DNA of 54,520 nucleotides from JADKIH01 sp031417555 (GCA_031417555.1 JANOVV010000030.1:1-54520); one strand, 5' to 3'; shown: positions 27,601-35,028, numbered from the stretch's first letter. Notes: generated by a model not told the origin, from the letters alone. Translations and numbers: made by a program.

Positions 27601-29109
27601 ACAGGCATCCGTTGTACAAGCATTACCATCATCGGTTGCAACTGCAATATGTGTAATTGCTCCGGTTGAAGAATTACAAGCATCAGTCGTACATGCATTA
27701 CCATCGTCGGTAACAACTGCAATATGTGTAATTGCTCCGGTTGAAGAATTACAGGCATCAGTTGTACAAGCATTACCATCATCGGTAACAACTGCAATAT
27801 GTGTAATTGCTCCGGTTGAAGAATTACAAGCATCAATTGTACAAGGATTAGCATCATCAGTAACTACAGCAGTATGAAATACCCCGGTTATTGAATTACA
27901 TCCATCTGTTGTACATGCATTACCATCATCAGTATTAACTGCTAAATGTGTTACTTCTCCGGTAGTGGAATTACAAGCATCGGTTGTACAAGGATTACTA
28001 TCATCGGTTGTAACAGGAGTGTGAAATACACCTGTTATTGAATTACAACCGTCTGTAGTACATAAATTATCATCACTTGTTAAAACAGGATTATGAAATA
28101 CACCATTTATTGAATTACAACCATCCACCGTACATGCATCACCATCATCGGTTGCTACTGCAATATGAGAAACTCCCGTAATTGAATTACAGGCATCTAT
28201 TGTACAAATATTATTATCTTCTGTAACTGCACCATCAAGAGTTACAAATTGAGCTGTGCTCGAAGTACAAGGCGTTGCTGTTATAGCTGTTACAGTATGG
28301 TTACCGGCTGATAGTCCTGTAATTGTAAATGGATTTGTCGTGTATGGAACTGAAGCACCACCATCTAAAGAATAAGTACCTGTAGCTGCTGTTCCGGAAC
28401 CGGTAAGAGTAACCCGGGCACTTCCATTAGTTCCACCAAAACAAGGAGGAGGTAAATTTTGATCTATAGCTGCAACAACTGAACATGCCGCTCCACAATT
28501 TAAAGTTACTGCAGGGTTACTTTCAACAATATATGATGCCTGAACTGTTACATCTATACCGGTTGTTGCTCCATTTATATACATAGCAAGAACCGTTTTA
28601 GTAGTTGTAGAACTACCGGTTAGAAATTTAAAAGCAAAATTTGGAGTAGTACCACAGGTAAAGTCTGCAGTATTGGTCATTTTAAATTTTCCCAGTCTGA
28701 ATCCAGGTGGCGGCGGACAAACAGCTGCAACACTTGAAGGAGTTGCAATAGCCGAAATCATCCGTATTTGTTTACTTGTCGCATTAATATTCCAGTTTGG
28801 AGCTTGCTGAACGCCGGCAGGTAGAGATGGATCTGCAGATCCTGCAACAAAGGCTCCGGTAATTGTTCCACCATTAGCCATTCCAGCATAGTTGAAATCG
28901 ATACCAGCCTGATAGAATTGAAATTTATTAGTATTGGTTCCTGTCCATTCCAACCAAATCTCAAATTCAAGATTTCTGGAATCGAGATATGTAATGTTTT
29001 TTATATAACAATTATACGTGTTGCCTTGAGAAAAAGCAGACCCGGTAAACATTGTCAAAAACATTAATCCTAATAAAATTAGCTTATAATTAGTCAGCTT
29101 TTTTTTCAT
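24640..29109 (-). CDS. Giant T9SS type A protein with cysteine-rich 25-aa repeats like Dictyostelium CTDC repeats
   Basis: A 1489-aa secreted protein. Order: signal peptide (1-28, ending AFSQ); a cohesin-like beta domain (about 30-205); an SprB-type repeat (about 210-295); twenty tandem 24/25-aa repeats (296-789), each with a DDGNACTTDACNSxTG core and a THIAV end; an Ig-like stretch and two more repeats; a second SprB repeat (about 900-965); PKD/Ig-like domains; and a type A sorting domain (1409-1489, AYPNPTNG, GLYLISI). The C-T-x-D-x-C core matches the consensus of the Dictyostelium slime-mould repeat (PF00526), known from extracellular-matrix proteins, but each unit has two Cys, not four. 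Asp-rich turns suggest Ca2+ binding (inference). It should be exported by the type IX system to the surface, probably as an adhesive or matrix protein. A strong terminator follows. Confidence 0.88.
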   Translation of the reverse strand: MKKKLTNYKLILLGLMFLTMFTGSAFSQGNTYNCYIKNITYLDSRNLEFEIWLEWTGTNTNKFQFYQAGIDFNYAGMANGGTITGAFVAGSADPSLPAGVQQAPNWNINATSKQIRMISAIATPSSVAAVCPPPPGFRLGKFKMTNTADFTCGTTPNFAFKFLTGSSTTTKTVLAMYINGATTGIDVTVQASYIVESNPAVTLNCGAACSVVAAIDQNLPPPCFGGTNGSARVTLTGSGTAATGTYSLDGGASVPYTTNPFTITGLSAGNHTVTAITATPCTSSTAQFVTLDGAVTEDNNICTIDACNSITGVSHIAVATDDGDACTVDGCNSINGVFHNPVLTSDDNLCTTDGCNSITGVFHTPVTTDDSNPCTTDACNSTTGEVTHLAVNTDDGNACTTDGCNSITGVFHTAVVTDDANPCTIDACNSSTGAITHIAVVTDDGNACTTDACNSSTGAITHIAVVTDDGNACTTDACNSSTGAITHIAVATDDGNACTTDACNSSTGAITHIAVVTDDGNACTTDACNTSTGAITHIAVNINDNNACTTDACNTSTGAITHIAVNTDDGNGCTVDACNSTSGVITHIGISADDGNACTTDACNSTTGAVTHIAVVTDDGNACTTDACNSITGISHVAVNVNDNNACTTDACNTLTGAITHIAVATDDGNACTTDACNSSTGVVTHIAVNINDNNACTTDACNSSTGAVTHIAVVTDDGNACTTDACNTLTGAVTHIAINVNDNNVCTTDACNSTTGAITHIALPTDDGNVCTTDGCNSITGIFHTTIPGCGCPIANPGGPYTSCGNVVLNGSITNATVGTWSSPTGGSFTPNATTLNATYIPTVGDLALGQVTLKLTTNDPPGECVAEFSTVVVTFIATNDNNACTIDACDQITGLVSHTPVNINDNDPCTVDACNSITGVSHISKISIGTSTTPAGCTTSDGTATANPSGGSPSYTYSWSPGGQTSNPATGLAGGNYVVTVTDANGCSATATAVVGVTGSSTNPPGPISGPAGACRGERGVVYCIDPVPGATSYIWTVPRGSSGSSVGTCITVRFKDSYNGGFVCVRAVTPCGISPSICINVPRLTEKPSKPGPITGPVSLCPLTDGIYAISPVAGATSYLWSTTGGLVIISGQGSTLIVVSAPAGFTTGTVRVKAKNCIGSSSNRVLNVYGLPKVPVWYKADRYDNEVKGICGGSTHEYEIARDPGATCHVWTAPQGSLIDDRHGNTGNPLTVIGNTIDVLVTFPNEFKDGYVTVSTCNACGSSSTAELFVSSVPSTPIWKTPPPVSACPGSCYVFNIDNVQDAKSWTYTAPAGAIIRSPGAAGSGNPITTTVSIATICFPNGFISGVVTIEANNDCGHSDPLVYSINSCRNTESSSTVVNANPNNKLANSGSNESVNISEALTSLSAYPNPTNGITTVSFYSNQSAKYSFKVVDIIGKEIINENISASEGYNVKEINLENISKGLYLISIQTEGSRMQTLRLVVE
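26743..28224 (-). repeat. Twenty tandem 72/75-bp repeats (CTxDxC units)
   Basis: Fourteen units are 25 codons and six are 24. Two further units of the same type lie at about 26335-26475, separated by an Ig-like segment. Between 27421 and 27870 six consecutive units are almost identical in DNA: the string aatatgtgtaattgctccgg recurs exactly at 27421, 27496, 27571, 27646, 27721 and 27796. Confidence 0.93.
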
Positions 29110-29494
29110 GCGTTTAGTATATTATATTTATTTATTTTTCTTTTTGTAATTTAATGAATCATGCTATTGACTAACTGACTCATTGGTTGATTAAATTTTA
29201 TTTTTTTTTGACTTTGCTGTCGTTTTACTGATTGACTTAATTAGGCATAACTTTAATCAGATGAATTTACGACAAGCATCAACGGTTTGCCAATATTATT
29301 TGGGTAACAATTGGATAAACGTGGTGAATGAGAGAATGTGCCCCGATACGAGAATCTGAAAAAAAAGTTCAGATGCTCTGAAGACCGCTTCCAGTAAGCC
29401 GAAGGTAGATATTAAAAAAACAAATAACAAAAAAAGAAAAAAGAAAGTTGTTAAAAGCTATAAATATTAAATTATTGTGACAATGAGAGCCTCT
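29110..29494. other. 385-bp intergenic region between frr and the 1489-aa gene
   Basis: AT-rich and without an ORF. It contains a small hairpin/U-tract structure (29354-29382) that probably ends the frr transcript. No promoter for the 1489-aa gene could be recognised. Confidence 0.5.
29359..29382 (-). terminator. Probable frr terminator with an overlapping alternative hairpin
   Basis: On the minus strand TTCAGA, GCA and TCTGAA form a perfect 6-bp hairpin (29382-29368) followed by C and eight T. A third copy of the arm (29360-29354) just past the U-tract can pair with the second arm instead. The stem is short and AT-rich, so efficiency is uncertain. Confidence 0.5.
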
Positions 29495-30052
29495 TTAAAT
29501 GGTCATTATTTCCTTTTCTTTAGCATCCAGATGCTTGTCGATTATGGCAATAAACTGATCGGTTAATTTTTGAATCTGGTCTTCTAAACCCTTAATTACA
29601 TCCTCCGGAACTGACTTAGAATCCTTCTTTATGTGTTCATTAGCATCACGACGGATATTTCGAATAGTCACTTTGCCATGTTCAACCTCTGCTTTTGTTT
29701 TTTTGACAAGTTCTTTTCGGCGTTCTTCCGTTAAAACAGGAATATTTATTCGTATTAAAGTTCCGTCGTTTTGAGGATTAAACCCCAAATTTGCAGCCTG
29801 AATGGCCTTTTCAATGGGAGATAACATACCTTTTTCCCAGGGTTGTATCGCTATTGTCCTGGCATCAGGAATGGTAACACTGCTAACCTGACTTAACGGT
29901 GTATTGGTCCCATAATAATCAACATGAATACTATCAAGCATTGCCGGATTTGCACGGCCAGCTCTGATCTTCGAAAGTTCCGATTCTAAATGCTCAATTG
30001 CTTTTTGCATATGCACCTTTGAGTCATTAATAATTTTATTGGGGTCTAACAT
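29495..30052 (-). CDS. frr: Ribosome recycling factor
   Basis: A 185-aa protein of normal length that, with EF-G, splits the ribosome after termination. Diagnostic segments are the N-terminal helix ending SKIRAGRANPAMLD, the VDYYGTNTPLSQVSSV strand, WEKGMLSPIEKAI, GFNPQNDGTLIRINIP and LTEERRKELVKK, then RNIRRDANEHIKK. Cytoplasmic. It follows pyrH on the same strand, the usual order, but the 186-bp gap is almost filled by a 7-bp tandem repeat that ends 14 nt before the ATG and so lies in the mRNA leader. Confidence 0.98.
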   Translation of the reverse strand: MLDPNKIINDSKVHMQKAIEHLESELSKIRAGRANPAMLDSIHVDYYGTNTPLSQVSSVTIPDARTIAIQPWEKGMLSPIEKAIQAANLGFNPQNDGTLIRINIPVLTEERRKELVKKTKAEVEHGKVTIRNIRRDANEHIKKDSKSVPEDVIKGLEDQIQKLTDQFIAIIDKHLDAKEKEIMTI

Positions 30053-30066
30053 GGCGGGGTATAGTT

Positions 30067-30177
30067 AAGAATCAAGAATCAAGAATCAAGAATCAAGAAT
30101 CAAGAATCAAGAATCAAGAATCAAGAATCAAGAATCAAGAATCAAGAATCAAGAATCAAGAATCAAGAATCAAGAAT
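30067..30177. repeat. Heptanucleotide microsatellite, AAGAATC x 15.9
   Basis: 111 bp of perfect tandem AAGAATC (GATTCTT in the frr mRNA): fifteen full copies plus six bases. It begins 14 nt upstream of the frr start codon and ends 61 nt before the pyrH stop. Perfect short repeats of this length are prone to slippage, so copy number may differ among cells. Confidence 0.98.
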
Positions 30178-30238
30178 AGTAAGGTAAAATTAAAATTTTT
30201 GTAAATATCATTTACTAAAAATTAATAATTATTTTCTT

Positions 30239-30949
30239 TTAAAATTCTACTAGTGTTCCTACAGATTCTCCTTCGAGAACTTTTAAAAAGTTGCCGCTTT
30301 TATTCATATCGAACACAATGATTGGAACTTTATTCTCATTACATAAAGTAAATGCAGTAAGGTCCATAACTTTCAAACCTTTTTCATAAACTTCATCAAA
30401 AGTTATCGTATGATATTTCACAGCATCCTTATTTTTTTCCGGATCAGATGTATAAATTCCATCTACACGTGTTCCTTTTAAAATAACATTTGCTTCAATT
30501 TCTATGGCACGTAAAGAAGCTGCTGTATCAGTAGTAAAATATGGATTACCTGTTCCTGCACCAAAAATAACAACCCGCCCTTTTTCTAAATGCCGCACTG
30601 CCCTACGTTTTATATATGGTTCACAGATTTGCTCCATTTTTATTGCGGATTGTAATCGCGTACTAACACCAATTTTTTCTAATGCAGATTGCAATGCCAT
30701 ACTATTAATAACTGTTGCAAGCATTCCCATATAATCTCCCTGAACACGATCGATCACATCTTCTGCATCATTACCGACGCCTCTAAAGATATTTCCTCCG
30801 CCAATGACAATGGCAACCTGAACTCCTGATTTCACAACAGCGTTGATGTCTTCGGAATATTGTTTAAGGCGATTATGATCAATTCCAAAATCCTTTTCAC
30901 CCATCAAAGCTTCACCGCTTAACTTAAGTAGAACACGTTTGTATTTCAT
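30239..30949 (-). CDS. pyrH: Uridylate (UMP) kinase
   Basis: A 236-aa cytoplasmic amino-acid-kinase-fold enzyme that phosphorylates UMP to UDP. Seen: YKRVLLKLSGEALMG at the N-terminus, VIGGGNIFRGV, a DYMGMLATVINSMALQ helix, GTGNPYFTTDTAA (phosphate/UMP site), LKGTRVDGIYTSDP and MDLTAFTLC. The start at 30949 is chosen because MKYKRVLLKLSGE is the family N-terminus; a further 12 codons upstream are open but encode an unlikely hydrophobic leader. A terminator at 31077-31099 separates it from tsf, so it should have its own promoter, which I could not identify with confidence. Confidence 0.97.
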   Translation of the reverse strand: MKYKRVLLKLSGEALMGEKDFGIDHNRLKQYSEDINAVVKSGVQVAIVIGGGNIFRGVGNDAEDVIDRVQGDYMGMLATVINSMALQSALEKIGVSTRLQSAIKMEQICEPYIKRRAVRHLEKGRVVIFGAGTGNPYFTTDTAASLRAIEIEANVILKGTRVDGIYTSDPEKNKDAVKYHTITFDEVYEKGLKVMDLTAFTLCNENKVPIIVFDMNKSGNFLKVLEGESVGTLVEF

Positions 30950-31076
30950 CTTTGTTTTAATTGCTACGAAAATATGAAAAAACAATTAGTCAAATTGCTG
31001 TTTAGATAATAAGTCTGTTTTAGTTTCACAGAACATAAGTCTAAAGATCAATTTTATAAAATTCACTATCAAAAAA

Positions 31077-31099
31077 AAAGGGAGACATTGTCTCCCTTT
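31077..31099. terminator. Strong terminator of the rplM-rpsI-rpsB-tsf operon
   Basis: AAAGGGAGAC (31077-31086), loop ATT, and GTCTCCCTTT (31090-31099) form a perfect 10-bp stem. The adjoining A-tract reads as a U-tract on the minus strand, and the hairpin lies 8 bp after the tsf stop. Confidence 0.93.
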
Positions 31100-31106
31100 T
31101 AATGAT

Positions 31107-31943
31107 TTATCCAATCTTAACTCTTTTCATCTCCGTTATTTTGAGATCTTTATTAATACTCTCAAGATACTGGCGAATAGTTTTCTTATCATCTTTGATG
31201 AATTGCTGGTTTAATAGCGTGTATTCAACAAAAAACTTATTAATTTTTCCCTGAGCGATTTTATCAACCATATTTTCCGGTTTGCCTTCGGCGCGGATTT
31301 GCTCTTTGGCAATTTCCATTTCACGCTCAACTAGCTTAGGATCAACATCATCTTTATCGATAGCTACAGGAGCCATGGCTGCCACTTGCATAGCTACATC
31401 ACGGCCTGCTTCTGTAAGACTTGCCTCGCCAGAATTAAAACCTACCATTGACGTAAGCTTGTATCCGGGGTGATTATAAACTACTACTTTTTCGGTATGT
31501 ACATTCTGATAATCAACAATATCAATCTTTTCACCGATTTTACCCATTTGCTCAATCAATGTTTCTTCAACAGTATGATTACCTAATTTAAGCGCCTTAA
31601 GATCTGCAACTGTAGCCGGATTGTTTTTCATGGCAAGATCAAGAATAGACTCACCGTATTTAATGAAATCAGCATTTTTGGCAACGAAATCTGTTTCACA
31701 ACAAACCGCTACAATAACGCCATGCTTACCGTCAGCACTTGTTTTACCAAATACATAGCCTTCTTTTGCTTCACGGTCTTGACGATTTGCAGCAATCTTT
31801 TGTCCTTTTTTTCTTAATATATCAATAGCTGCTTCAAAATCGCCATTTGCTTCTGTTAGCGCTTTTTTGCAATCCATCATTCCAGAACCTGTTTGCTGGC
31901 GAAGTTTATTTACATCGGCTGCACTAATTGTTGCAGTTGTCAT
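31107..31943 (-). CDS. tsf: Elongation factor Ts
   Basis: A 278-aa guanine-nucleotide exchange factor for EF-Tu. The N-terminal UBA-like domain has VNKLRQQTGSGMMDCKKAL and NGDFEAAIDILRKKG, followed by the EF-Tu contact motif CETDFVAKN near 80-90 and two core subdomains (VAMQVAAMAP, EQIRAEGKPENMVDKIAQGK). Cytoplasmic. It is the last gene of the ribosomal operon, 39 bp after rpsB, and has its own strong terminator just past the stop codon. Confidence 0.98.
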   Translation of the reverse strand: MTTATISAADVNKLRQQTGSGMMDCKKALTEANGDFEAAIDILRKKGQKIAANRQDREAKEGYVFGKTSADGKHGVIVAVCCETDFVAKNADFIKYGESILDLAMKNNPATVADLKALKLGNHTVEETLIEQMGKIGEKIDIVDYQNVHTEKVVVYNHPGYKLTSMVGFNSGEASLTEAGRDVAMQVAAMAPVAIDKDDVDPKLVEREMEIAKEQIRAEGKPENMVDKIAQGKINKFFVEYTLLNQQFIKDDKKTIRQYLESINKDLKITEMKRVKIG

Positions 31944-31982
31944 TGGTTTACTCTCCTTAAATTATTTATTAATCCGAATGAA

Positions 31983-32834
31983 TTATTTTTTCTTTGTTGC
32001 TGTTGTTGTATTTCTGCGAGGGCGTGTTTTTGGCGCTCCGGCTTCTTTTATCGGCTCATCTTCAGAAATAACCATTTCCACTGCATCCGATTTTTCTGCT
32101 TCTGCTGCTTCTTCAGCCTCTTTTTCTTTTTCTATTTCTTTATCAACTTTTCTTTCTGAAAGTCCTTCTTCAATTGCTCTAACCATTGTTTCAATGATTA
32201 ATGAAATTGATTTAGTCGCATCATCATTTGCAGGAATTGCAAAATCAACCTGAGTTGGATCTGTATTAGTATCAGTAATGGCAAATGTTGGAATGTTAAG
32301 TTTATGAGCTTCAGCTACTGCAATATGCTCTTTCATTATATCAACAATAAACAATGCTGCCGGTAATCTGCTTAAATCGGATATGCTTCCAAGAAATTTC
32401 TCCATTTTAGCTTTCTGTCTGGTTATTTGTAACCTCTCTTTTTTAGAGATATTATCAAAAGTTCCATCAGTTGCCATCTTTTCAAAGCCTGTCATTTTTT
32501 TAACCGACTTCCTTACGGTAGCAAAATTTGTCAGCATTCCGCCCGGCCAACGCTCAGTAATATAAGGCATGTTAATCCGGCCTGCGGCATTTGCAACTAT
32601 ATCCTTTGCTTGCTTTTTAGTAGCTACAAACAATATCTTTTTACCAGACTTTGCAATCTGCTTTATGGCTGATGCTGCTTCTTCAATTTTTGCAACTGTT
32701 TTGTTCAGGTCAATAATATGAATACCGCGTGCTTCCATAAAAATATATGGTGCCATGCGTGGATTCCATTTGCTCTTCAGATGGCCGAAGTGAGCGCCTG
32801 AATCTAATAATTCCTGGTATGAAACTCTTGACAT
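31983..32834 (-). CDS. rpsB: 30S ribosomal protein S2
   Basis: A 283-aa ribosomal protein. Core segments: LLDSGAHFGHLKSKWNPRMA, IIDLNKTV, ILFVATKKQAKDIV, ERWPGGMLTNFATVRKS, LPAALFIVDIMKEHIAVAEA and DTNTDPTQVDFAIPANDDATKSI. The core is followed by a long charged tail (about 235-283), first Glu/Ala-rich and then Arg/Lys/Thr-rich, an extension often seen in Bacteroidota S2. It sits between rpsI (62 bp upstream) and tsf (39 bp downstream) in one operon. Confidence 0.98.
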   Translation of the reverse strand: MSRVSYQELLDSGAHFGHLKSKWNPRMAPYIFMEARGIHIIDLNKTVAKIEEAASAIKQIAKSGKKILFVATKKQAKDIVANAAGRINMPYITERWPGGMLTNFATVRKSVKKMTGFEKMATDGTFDNISKKERLQITRQKAKMEKFLGSISDLSRLPAALFIVDIMKEHIAVAEAHKLNIPTFAITDTNTDPTQVDFAIPANDDATKSISLIIETMVRAIEEGLSERKVDKEIEKEKEAEEAAEAEKSDAVEMVISEDEPIKEAGAPKTRPRRNTTTATKKK

Positions 32835-32896
32835 TTAATTTGGATTGACTTATTAATTGATGACTTATCTGATAATCCCTTATTCTCTGATAACGA

Positions 32897-33283
32897 TTAA
32901 CGTTTAGAGAACTGGAATCTCTTACGAGCTTTTTTCTGTCCGGGCTTTTTACGTTCAACCATTCGAGGATCACGTGTTAAAAGTCCTTCTTTACGAAGAA
33001 CAGGTTTATGCTCTTCATTAATTTTCACAAGTGCCCGTGCAATTCCAAGTCTGGAAGCTTCTGCCTGACCTGTAATTCCACCGCCATCTACCGTGATTTT
33101 AATATCATAATTTTCTTTGGCATTGACTGCCAATTGTGCTTGAGTAACTATATACTGAAGTGGACCTGTAGGAAAATATTCCTTGAAATCACGTTTGTTA
33201 ACAGTGATAGCACCATTTCCCAGATCTACGTAAACACGTGCGACTGATGTTTTTCTTCTGCCTATCGTATGGATTATTGCCAT
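32897..33283 (-). CDS. rpsI: 30S ribosomal protein S9
   Basis: A 128-aa ribosomal protein, full length. It begins with the TIGRRKTSVARVYV motif, has VDGGGITGQAEASRLGIARAL in the middle and ends with the conserved basic tail LTRDPRMVERKKPGQKKARKRFQFSKR (split here only by function: the last residues SKR reach the decoding centre P-site tRNA in known ribosomes). It starts 5 bp after rplM, the usual close L13-S9 pairing. Confidence 0.98.
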   Translation of the reverse strand: MAIIHTIGRRKTSVARVYVDLGNGAITVNKRDFKEYFPTGPLQYIVTQAQLAVNAKENYDIKITVDGGGITGQAEASRLGIARALVKINEEHKPVLRKEGLLTRDPRMVERKKPGQKKARKRFQFSKR

Positions 33284-33288
33284 GAATA

Positions 33289-33732
33289 TTAAAATTTAAT
33301 TTCTTTTGGTTTTTGAGCTGTATGCGGGTGTTCTGTTCCTACGTAAACATGAAGATTACGGAAAATTTCTCTTCCTAACCTGTTTTTTGGCAACATTCCA
33401 CGAATAGAATTTTCAAGAATAAGTGCAGGATTCTTTTTTAACCACTCTGTTGGAGTAGCAAATCGTTGTCCGCCCGGATAACCCGTATAATGAACATATT
33501 CTTTATCGTTCATTTTGTTTCCTGTAAAGCGAATTTTTTCAGCGTTTATAATGATAACATTATCTCCACAATCCACATGGGGTGTATAACTGGCTTTATG
33601 TTTACCTCTTAGTATTTTAGCGACTTCCGATGATACTCTTCCAACTACTTGATCCTGAGCATCAACAATTACCCAAGCTTTGGTTACTGTTTGGGCATTC
33701 GCTGAAATGGTTTTGTAAGTTAATGCGTCCAC
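33289..33732 (-). CDS. rplM: 50S ribosomal protein L13 (GTG start)
   Basis: A 147-aa ribosomal protein. Seen: LTYKTISANAQTV, WVIVDAQDQVVGRVSSEVA, RGKHKASYTPHVDCGDNVI, NAEKIRFTGNK and IRGMLPKNRLGREI. I choose the GTG at 33732 because family members in this phylum begin at this point and because the operon promoter at 33790-33820 lies downstream of the next upstream ATG (33819), which therefore cannot be in the transcript. First gene of the rplM-rpsI-rpsB-tsf operon; L13 assembles early into the 50S subunit. Confidence 0.96.
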   Translation of the reverse strand: MDALTYKTISANAQTVTKAWVIVDAQDQVVGRVSSEVAKILRGKHKASYTPHVDCGDNVIIINAEKIRFTGNKMNDKEYVHYTGYPGGQRFATPTEWLKKNPALILENSIRGMLPKNRLGREIFRNLHVYVGTEHPHTAQKPKEIKF

Positions 33733-33783
33733 TTTTAATTGATTTTTAAGGGTTTTTCCCGAGATTTTTTGCCTCTTGAGAAG
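33733..33783 (-). promoter_or_regulatory. Short rplM leader with two small hairpins
   Basis: The predicted leader holds CCTTCTCAAGAGG (4-bp stem with one wobble) and GGGAAAAACCC (3-bp stem). A ribosomal-protein leader for L13 has been described in Bacteroidia, so autoregulation is possible; I cannot confirm a match to that model. Confidence 0.35.
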
Positions 33784-33789
33784 GGGTTG

Positions 33790-33820
33790 CAAAAGTATGA
33801 TAAAATTTAATACGTGCAAA
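33790..33820 (-). promoter_or_regulatory. Canonical Bacteroidota promoter of the rplM operon
   Basis: On the minus strand TTTG (33820-33817) is followed by a 19-nt spacer and TACTTTTG (33797-33790). This matches the known consensus TTTG-N19-21-TAnnTTTG exactly. Transcription should start near 33783, giving a leader of about 50 nt before the GTG of rplM. Confidence 0.85.
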
Positions 33821-34065
33821 TACTCCTGTGATTAATTATTAAATGCTTTCCGTTAATCTCTCTTTTATTTAGTTTTTAAGTTAAAGGCCTATCAATTAAA
33901 GCTTAAAGCCGGAGAACTTTCTTAATATAGTCATTAAAAAAATTAATTCTAAAATAGATTCAACGATTATTATTTACGATTATTTAGCTGTATTTTGCCC
34001 TTTTTAATAAAGAAAACACCTAATTCTTTATTGCAATTCACTATTTAACACACTTATTTTAACGA

Positions 34066-34962
34066 ATGATAGAAAGTATATTAATTACCGGAGGAAGTGG
34101 TTTTTTAGGTTCCCAAATTATGAATCATTTGCAATTAAAAGGAATGAAGGTTTCAACCTTGGGTCGAAAAAAAAATAATTCGGGTTCTTCATTTTTATGG
34201 GATATTAAAAATAAAAAGATGGATCCTGATTCTCTTTCAGGTATTGGAACTATAATTCATCTTGCAGGTGCAGGAATTGCAGATAAGAGATGGACACGTT
34301 CTTATAAGAAAGAAATTATTGATAGTCGTATAAAAAGCATCTCGTTACTTTTTGATACACTTAAATCAGTTCCCAACTCCGTTCATACAGTAATTTCCGC
34401 ATCAGCCATTGGTTTTTATGGTGATTCCGGTGATGTTTGGGTTGAAGAAGATTTTCATGCACCGGAAGATTTTTTAGGTGAAACTTGCATAGAATGGGAA
34501 AAAGCTTCTCAACGATTTGAAGAGTTAGGTATTCGTGTAGTTATTTTCAGGATTGGATTGGTGCTCGATAAAAACCACGGTGTATTACCGGCTATCTCTT
34601 TGCCGGTGAAACTTTTTGCGGGGTCACCGCTTGGAACCGGAAAACAATATATGTCTTGGATTCATATTGAAGATCTTTACAGAATGTTTTCTTTTGCCGT
34701 GGATGAAAAAAATATGCATGGCATTTATAATGCTGTTGCACCAAAACCGGTAACTAATGATTCATTCATAAAATTAATTGGAAAAATAATTCATCGCCCT
34801 ATCTGGCCTTTTAATGTTCCTTCTTTTATTTTAAAACTAATCCTTGGCGAAAAAGCAGTAATTGTTTTAAACGGCCAACGTGTATCTTCTGAAAAAATAA
34901 GAATGGCAGGGTTTAACTTTATTCATACTGATCTTGAGAAAACTCTTACTTTACTCTTATAA
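34066..34962 (+). CDS. TIGR01777-type NAD(P)-dependent epimerase
   Basis: A 298-aa extended SDR protein of the YfcH/TIGR01777 family, whose reaction is unknown. The cofactor motif ITGGSGFLGSQI is at about 7-18, followed by the diagnostic HLAGAGIADKRW and KEIIDSRIKSI, then ISASAIGFYGD, EDFHAPEDFLGETC and the C-terminal SWIHIEDL and GIYNAVAPKPVTN segments. It starts 67 bp before the photolyase gene on the same strand; this pairing suggests a stress-related unit (inference). Cytoplasmic, normal length. Confidence 0.92.
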   Translation: MIESILITGGSGFLGSQIMNHLQLKGMKVSTLGRKKNNSGSSFLWDIKNKKMDPDSLSGIGTIIHLAGAGIADKRWTRSYKKEIIDSRIKSISLLFDTLKSVPNSVHTVISASAIGFYGDSGDVWVEEDFHAPEDFLGETCIEWEKASQRFEELGIRVVIFRIGLVLDKNHGVLPAISLPVKLFAGSPLGTGKQYMSWIHIEDLYRMFSFAVDEKNMHGIYNAVAPKPVTNDSFIKLIGKIIHRPIWPFNVPSFILKLILGEKAVIVLNGQRVSSEKIRMAGFNFIHTDLEKTLTLLL

Positions 34963-35028
34963 AAAATACGCTGTTTTTCTTTCTCGGATGAATAAAAAAA
35001 TAATTATCCCCTAACATTACAAGTAACC

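Noticed and set aside
27398..27877. A 159-aa open frame on the plus strand inside the cysteine-repeat array (and other long frames there)
   Set aside because: The frame is open only because the 75-bp minus-strand unit lacks stops in that frame; the translation is a low-complexity repeat and the real gene is on the minus strand.
30950..30985. 12-codon N-terminal extension of UMP kinase
   Set aside because: The family N-terminus is MKYKRVLLKLSGE; the extension is hydrophobic and unsupported.
33733..33819. Upstream ATG at 33819 as the start of L13
   Set aside because: The canonical promoter lies at 33790-33820, so this ATG is not transcribed; the extra residues also match no L13 protein.
33985..34065. 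TATTTTG upstream of the TIGR01777 gene as a -7 element
   Set aside because: One base too short to fit TAnnTTTG.
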